Source of the DNA: Acidobacteriota bacterium
GTDB taxonomy: Bacteria; Acidobacteriota; Terriglobia; UBA7540
Assembly (NCBI GenBank): GCA_003225365.1
Contig: QHZN01000100.1
Coordinates: 1 to 45,094, forward strand
DNA length: 45,094 bases
Reading direction: 5' to 3'
Of this stretch, positions 42,222 to 45,094 are shown one piece after another (position 1 is the stretch's first letter; every line of letters begins with the position of its first letter). Below the pieces are notes generated by a model that saw only the letters and a list, made by a program, of their open reading frames with translations, did no database searches and had not been told where the DNA came from. Made by a program: the position numbers and the translations under genes.

Positions 42222-44474
42222 ATGTTGTCCCCCGAAACAAAGCCCGGTTCCGCCAAGAACGAGCCGGTAGATCCCGTATGCGGGATGACGGTTGAGCCGG
42301 CGAAGGCCGCGGGGACATTCAAGTTTGAAGGTCAAACGTATTATTTCTGTTCCCCTTCCTGCCTCGAGCAGTTCTCAGCCGAACCGGCAAAGTTCTTGGC
42401 GAACGCGCCCAAGAAGCTCGCGCAGGCCGAGCCACCGACGGCCACAGAAGGCTCGTTCACTTGCCCCATGCATCCCGAGGTTCATGAGCCGCGGGCCGGA
42501 GCATGCCCGGAATGTGGCATGGCGCTCGAACCTTCTTCCCCTGCGGTCACGCGCGCGGTCTATACCTGCCCCATGCATCCGGAGGTCATTCGAAACGAGC
42601 CGAGCGCCTGCCCCATCTGCGGGATGGCACTCGAGCTGAAGACCGTCACGGCCGAAGAAGCGGAGAACCCGGAACTCGCGGCAATGAGCCGGCGGTTTTG
42701 GGTCAGCCTGGTTCTGACCGCGCCGTTGCTGGCGCGGACGATGGGGGGGATGTTTTCGGGCCGTCTCTTCGCCGTGCTCCCGCCTGCGACCTGGAATTGG
42801 ATTGAGCTGGCCTTCGCGACGCCGGTGGTGGCCTGGGGAGGTTGGCCGTTTTTCGAGCGCGGGTGGGTGTCCATCATCCGCAGGCGGCTAAATATGTTCA
42901 CACTGATTTCCATCGGCACAGCGGCCGCGTACCTCTACAGCCTCGCCGCGACCGTAGCGCCGGGGATTTTTCCCGAAGCTTTCCGGGGACACGGCGGGCA
43001 AATCGAAGTTTATTTTGAAGCCGCGGCGGTCATTACCACGCTGGTATTACTCGGCCAGGTTTTAGAGCTTCGAGCGCGCAGCCGCACATCCGCCGCTCTG
43101 AAAGCCCTGCTTGGCCTCGTCCCAAAGACCGCCCGACGCGTCCGCGAAGACGGCGCCGAAGAAGACGTCCCACTCGATAGCGTGAACGTGGGCGACCGCC
43201 TGCGCGTGCGTCCGGGAGAAAGAATTCCTGTGGACGGCAAAGTCATCGAAGGGACAACCTTCGTGGACGAGTCCATGGTGACGGGCGAGCCCATGCCTGC
43301 CGAAAAATCCGCCGGCGATGCCGTCACGGGCGGCACGGTGAACGGCACGGGCGGCTTCCTGATGCGCGCCGAACGCGTCGGGCGGGAAACCTTGCTCGCG
43401 CAAATCGTCCAAATGGTGGCCGAGGCGCAGCGCAGCCGCGCCCCCATTCAGCGGCTCGCCGACGTCGTCTCCGGGTATTTCGTCCCGGGGGTGGTGCTGG
43501 CCGCGGTGGCGACGTTCATCGTTTGGGCTATCCTCGGCCCCGAGCCGCGCCTGGCGTACGCCCTCGTCAACGCCGTCTCCGTGCTTATCATCGCCTGCCC
43601 CTGCGCGCTGGGCCTTGCCACGCCAATGTCCGTCATGGTCGGCACAGGGCGCGGGGCGCTCGCGGGCGTGCTCATCCGCAACGCCGAAGCGCTTGAGACG
43701 CTCGAGAAAGTTGACACGCTGGTGGTGGACAAAACCGGCACGCTGACGGAGGGCAAGCCGCGCCTGGTCACCATCTTGCCCGAGGCCGGGTCGAGCGAAA
43801 CCGAGATTCTGCGCCTCGCCGCCGGCATCGAGCGGGCCAGCGAGCATCCGCTCGCCGGGGCGATTGTGGCGCGCGCCCGCGAATTGAATGTGGAACCCCC
43901 TCCCGTCGAGGGAGTTCAGTCCATACCCGGCGAAGGCGTGACGGGAAAAGTTGATGGCCGAGCGGTGGCGCTCGGGAATTTGAAATTCCTCGAGAAGCTT
44001 AACATTCTCTCCGGCGCTCTCAAAGAAAAGGCTGACGCGCTGAGACTTGACGGGTTGACAGTAATGTATCTGGCTGTGGAGGGGCGCGCCGCGGGCCTGC
44101 TGGCAGTCGGCGACGCCGTCAAGCCGACGACGCCGGAAGCGCTCGGACTTCTCCGCGAAGACGGCCTCCGCCTCATGATGGTCACCGGAGACAGCCGCGC
44201 TACCGCCGAGGCGGTTGCGCGCAAGCTCGGCATCGAGGAAATCGAGGCCGAGGTGCGGCCGGAGCAAAAAGGCGAAATTGTGAAGCGGCTTCAGGCCCAG
44301 GGGCGGCGCGTGGCCATGGCAGGTGATGGCGTGAACGACGCGCCGGCGCTCTCGCTCGCCGACGTAGCCATAGCCATGGGCACCGGCACCGACATCGCCA
44401 TGGAGAGCGCTGGTATCGTTCTCGTCAGAGGAGACCTGCGCGGGGTCGCGCGCGTGCGGAAAGTCTCTCTATAA
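42222..44474 (+). CDS. Copper-type P1B ATPase with YHS and two metal-binding domains, C-terminally truncated
   Basis: A 750-residue heavy-metal pump. N-terminal YHS domain ([10 protein letters not shown]...[12 protein letters not shown]), then two HMBD-type modules (TCPMHPEV...CPECGM and TCPMHPEV...CPICGM). Six membrane helices follow, with TGEPMP in the actuator domain, the CPC site near residue 458 ([13 protein letters not shown]), DKTGT at Asp503, SEHPL and GDGVND near 701. It stops at [14 protein letters not shown], where the family continues for about 70 residues with the last two helices and their metal-site Met/Ser residues. No continuation is found downstream in any frame. The start is uncertain (TTG at 42198 possible). 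Confidence 0.88.
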   Translation: MLSPETKPGSAKNEPVDPVCGMTVEPAKAAGTFKFEGQTYYFCSPSCLEQFSAEPAKFLANAPKKLAQAEPPTATEGSFTCPMHPEVHEPRAGACPECGMALEPSSPAVTRAVYTCPMHPEVIRNEPSACPICGMALELKTVTAEEAENPELAAMSRRFWVSLVLTAPLLARTMGGMFSGRLFAVLPPATWNWIELAFATPVVAWGGWPFFERGWVSIIRRRLNMFTLISIGTAAAYLYSLAATVAPGIFPEAFRGHGGQIEVYFEAAAVITTLVLLGQVLELRARSRTSAALKALLGLVPKTARRVREDGAEEDVPLDSVNVGDRLRVRPGERIPVDGKVIEGTTFVDESMVTGEPMPAEKSAGDAVTGGTVNGTGGFLMRAERVGRETLLAQIVQMVAEAQRSRAPIQRLADVVSGYFVPGVVLAAVATFIVWAILGPEPRLAYALVNAVSVLIIACPCALGLATPMSVMVGTGRGALAGVLIRNAEALETLEKVDTLVVDKTGTLTEGKPRLVTILPEAGSSETEILRLAAGIERASEHPLAGAIVARARELNVEPPPVEGVQSIPGEGVTGKVDGRAVALGNLKFLEKLNILSGALKEKADALRLDGLTVMYLAVEGRAAGLLAVGDAVKPTTPEALGLLREDGLRLMMVTGDSRATAEAVARKLGIEEIEAEVRPEQKGEIVKRLQAQGRRVAMAGDGVNDAPALSLADVAIAMGTGTDIAMESAGIVLVRGDLRGVARVRKVSL

Positions 44475-44801
44475 TCGCGGAGGCTTGGAGCGCGCTCTCG
44501 CCTCGTACGCCGGACCCACACCCCAGACCTGCGTCCGCGGCCTGCTCGACGCGGGTCACTCGCAATGTGTGCGTTCGTCGCGACAGCTTGGCGCCGTTGC
44601 CCGCGTGAGGGGTGAAATTAACCACCTCGCGCAAAGACGCCAAGGCGCAAGGAGCCGCAGAGAGCACCCCCAGTCTCTTCTTTGCCCCCTTTCGAACTTT
44701 GTCTCGCAGGCGCGGGATGAAAGGCTTTTGCGCTTCCCGAGATGATTTCACAGCGTCTCGTGAAGGAGCCCCAAACCTGACATGAAATGAGTCTTGGCGG
44801 A
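44475..44801. other. Spacer after the truncated ATPase, with an 8-bp periodic run
   Basis: I see no gene and no remnant of the missing ATPase C-terminus. Four degenerate 8-bp units (such as GCAAAGAC and GCCAAGGC) run from 44631 to 44662. The rest shows no clear signal. Confidence 0.45.
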
Positions 44802-45094
44802 CTACTTAGCGACTTTCTCTGCGCCCTCGATATCGGAGACGGCCAGTACAAAGGCGGCGCGGCCCGCGCCTTTGAGTATGGTGCCGTAAGCGTATTTCAC
44901 GTCAACATCGCGGTCGGCGAGCTTGCGAGTGAGCTTCCCAAGCGCGCCGGGGCGGTCGGAGAGATGGACGAGCAGAACATCTTCTTCCGTATATTTCAGC
45001 CCCAATCCATCAAGCGCTTTTTTGGCTGGACCGAGGCTGTTGACGACCAGCCGCACCGGCGCCACGCCCGCCTGTTCGGGGACCATCAACCCCA
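44802..45094 (-). CDS. ACT-domain protein, 5' end beyond the window
   Basis: The last 97 or so residues of a small ACT-domain protein. The visible ACT core is LLVHLSDRPGALGKLTRKLADRDVDVKYAYG, shown as LVHLSDRPGALGKLTRKL, followed by AAFVLAVSDIEGAEKV. Stand-alone double-ACT proteins of about 135-145 residues bind amino acids and often modulate acetolactate or phenylacetate metabolism. The preceding VRLVVNSLGPAKKALDGLGL looks like the end of a first ACT repeat, so the gene probably starts outside. Confidence 0.8.
   Translation of the reverse strand, partial: GLMVPEQAGVAPVRLVVNSLGPAKKALDGLGLKYTEEDVLLVHLSDRPGALGKLTRKLADRDVDVKYAYGTILKGAGRAAFVLAVSDIEGAEKVAK

Noticed and set aside
1-45094. rRNA, tRNA or known riboswitch genes
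   Set aside because: I saw no cloverleaf-like sequence with a conserved T-arm, no rRNA segments and no recognisable riboswitch core on either strand.

Overview
The window is a GC-rich bacterial chromosome segment. I read it as most likely from an Acidobacteriota-type genome. The grounds are the dense dispersed palindromic repeats (GTCATTCTGAG type), Fo genes of ATP synthase separated from F1, two complex I gene sets, a secreted S9 peptidase and a 5TM-Lyt type kinase. This is inference from gene content; no rRNA or tRNA gene is present to confirm it.

Layout. Positions 1-3700 (minus strand) hold a LytS-like histidine kinase translationally coupled to a ThiS-like sulfur carrier and a small conserved protein, then a DUF2255-like protein and a zinc alcohol dehydrogenase. 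From about 32.5 kb down to 4 kb, all on the minus strand, lies one very long respiratory block. Set A is a full NADH:quinone oxidoreductase (complex I) set in the E. coli order nuoA-B-CD-E-F-G-H-I-J-K-L-M-N (32458 to 17670). It has a recognisable sigma70-type promoter and a fused nuoCD of E. coli type. Set B follows directly: nuoC-D-H-J-K-L-M-N (17469 to 6103), of a different lineage, with no nuoA, B, E, F, G or I. The block ends with the Fo genes atpZ, atpI, atpB and atpE. Proton (or sodium) pumping and ATP synthesis genes are therefore adjacent and probably partly co-transcribed.

The spacers of set B and the atp genes are not ordinary. Nearly all are bounded by arrays of degenerate 7-bp repeats in inverted orientation. 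Each spacer has its own heptamer, and the two arms of a spacer resemble each other more than arms elsewhere. Two of these heptad-bounded spacers carry extra genes: four-helix-bundle (S23/IVS-type) proteins, one of them with a PD-(D/E)XK nuclease-like partner. I regard this as the most interesting signal here.

Several genes are damaged by losses of roughly 55-80 codons. Set B NuoL lacks the central proton-channel segment in frame. Set A nuoM lacks the segment with its TM5 glutamate and is frameshifted. A GT2 glycosyltransferase is split, and a copper-type P-type ATPase lacks its last two membrane helices. These may be real decay or assembly faults; read mapping would decide.

The right part (32.6-45 kb) is mixed: a DinB-like protein, an exported beta-propeller-like protein, an S9 peptidase, a tandem-PilZ protein, and a pterin cluster (two PTPS/QueD paralogues, FolE and an SDR) downstream of the broken glycosyltransferase. 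After that come a TlpA-like thioredoxin, a truncated YHS-HMBD copper ATPase and an ACT-domain gene cut by the window edge.
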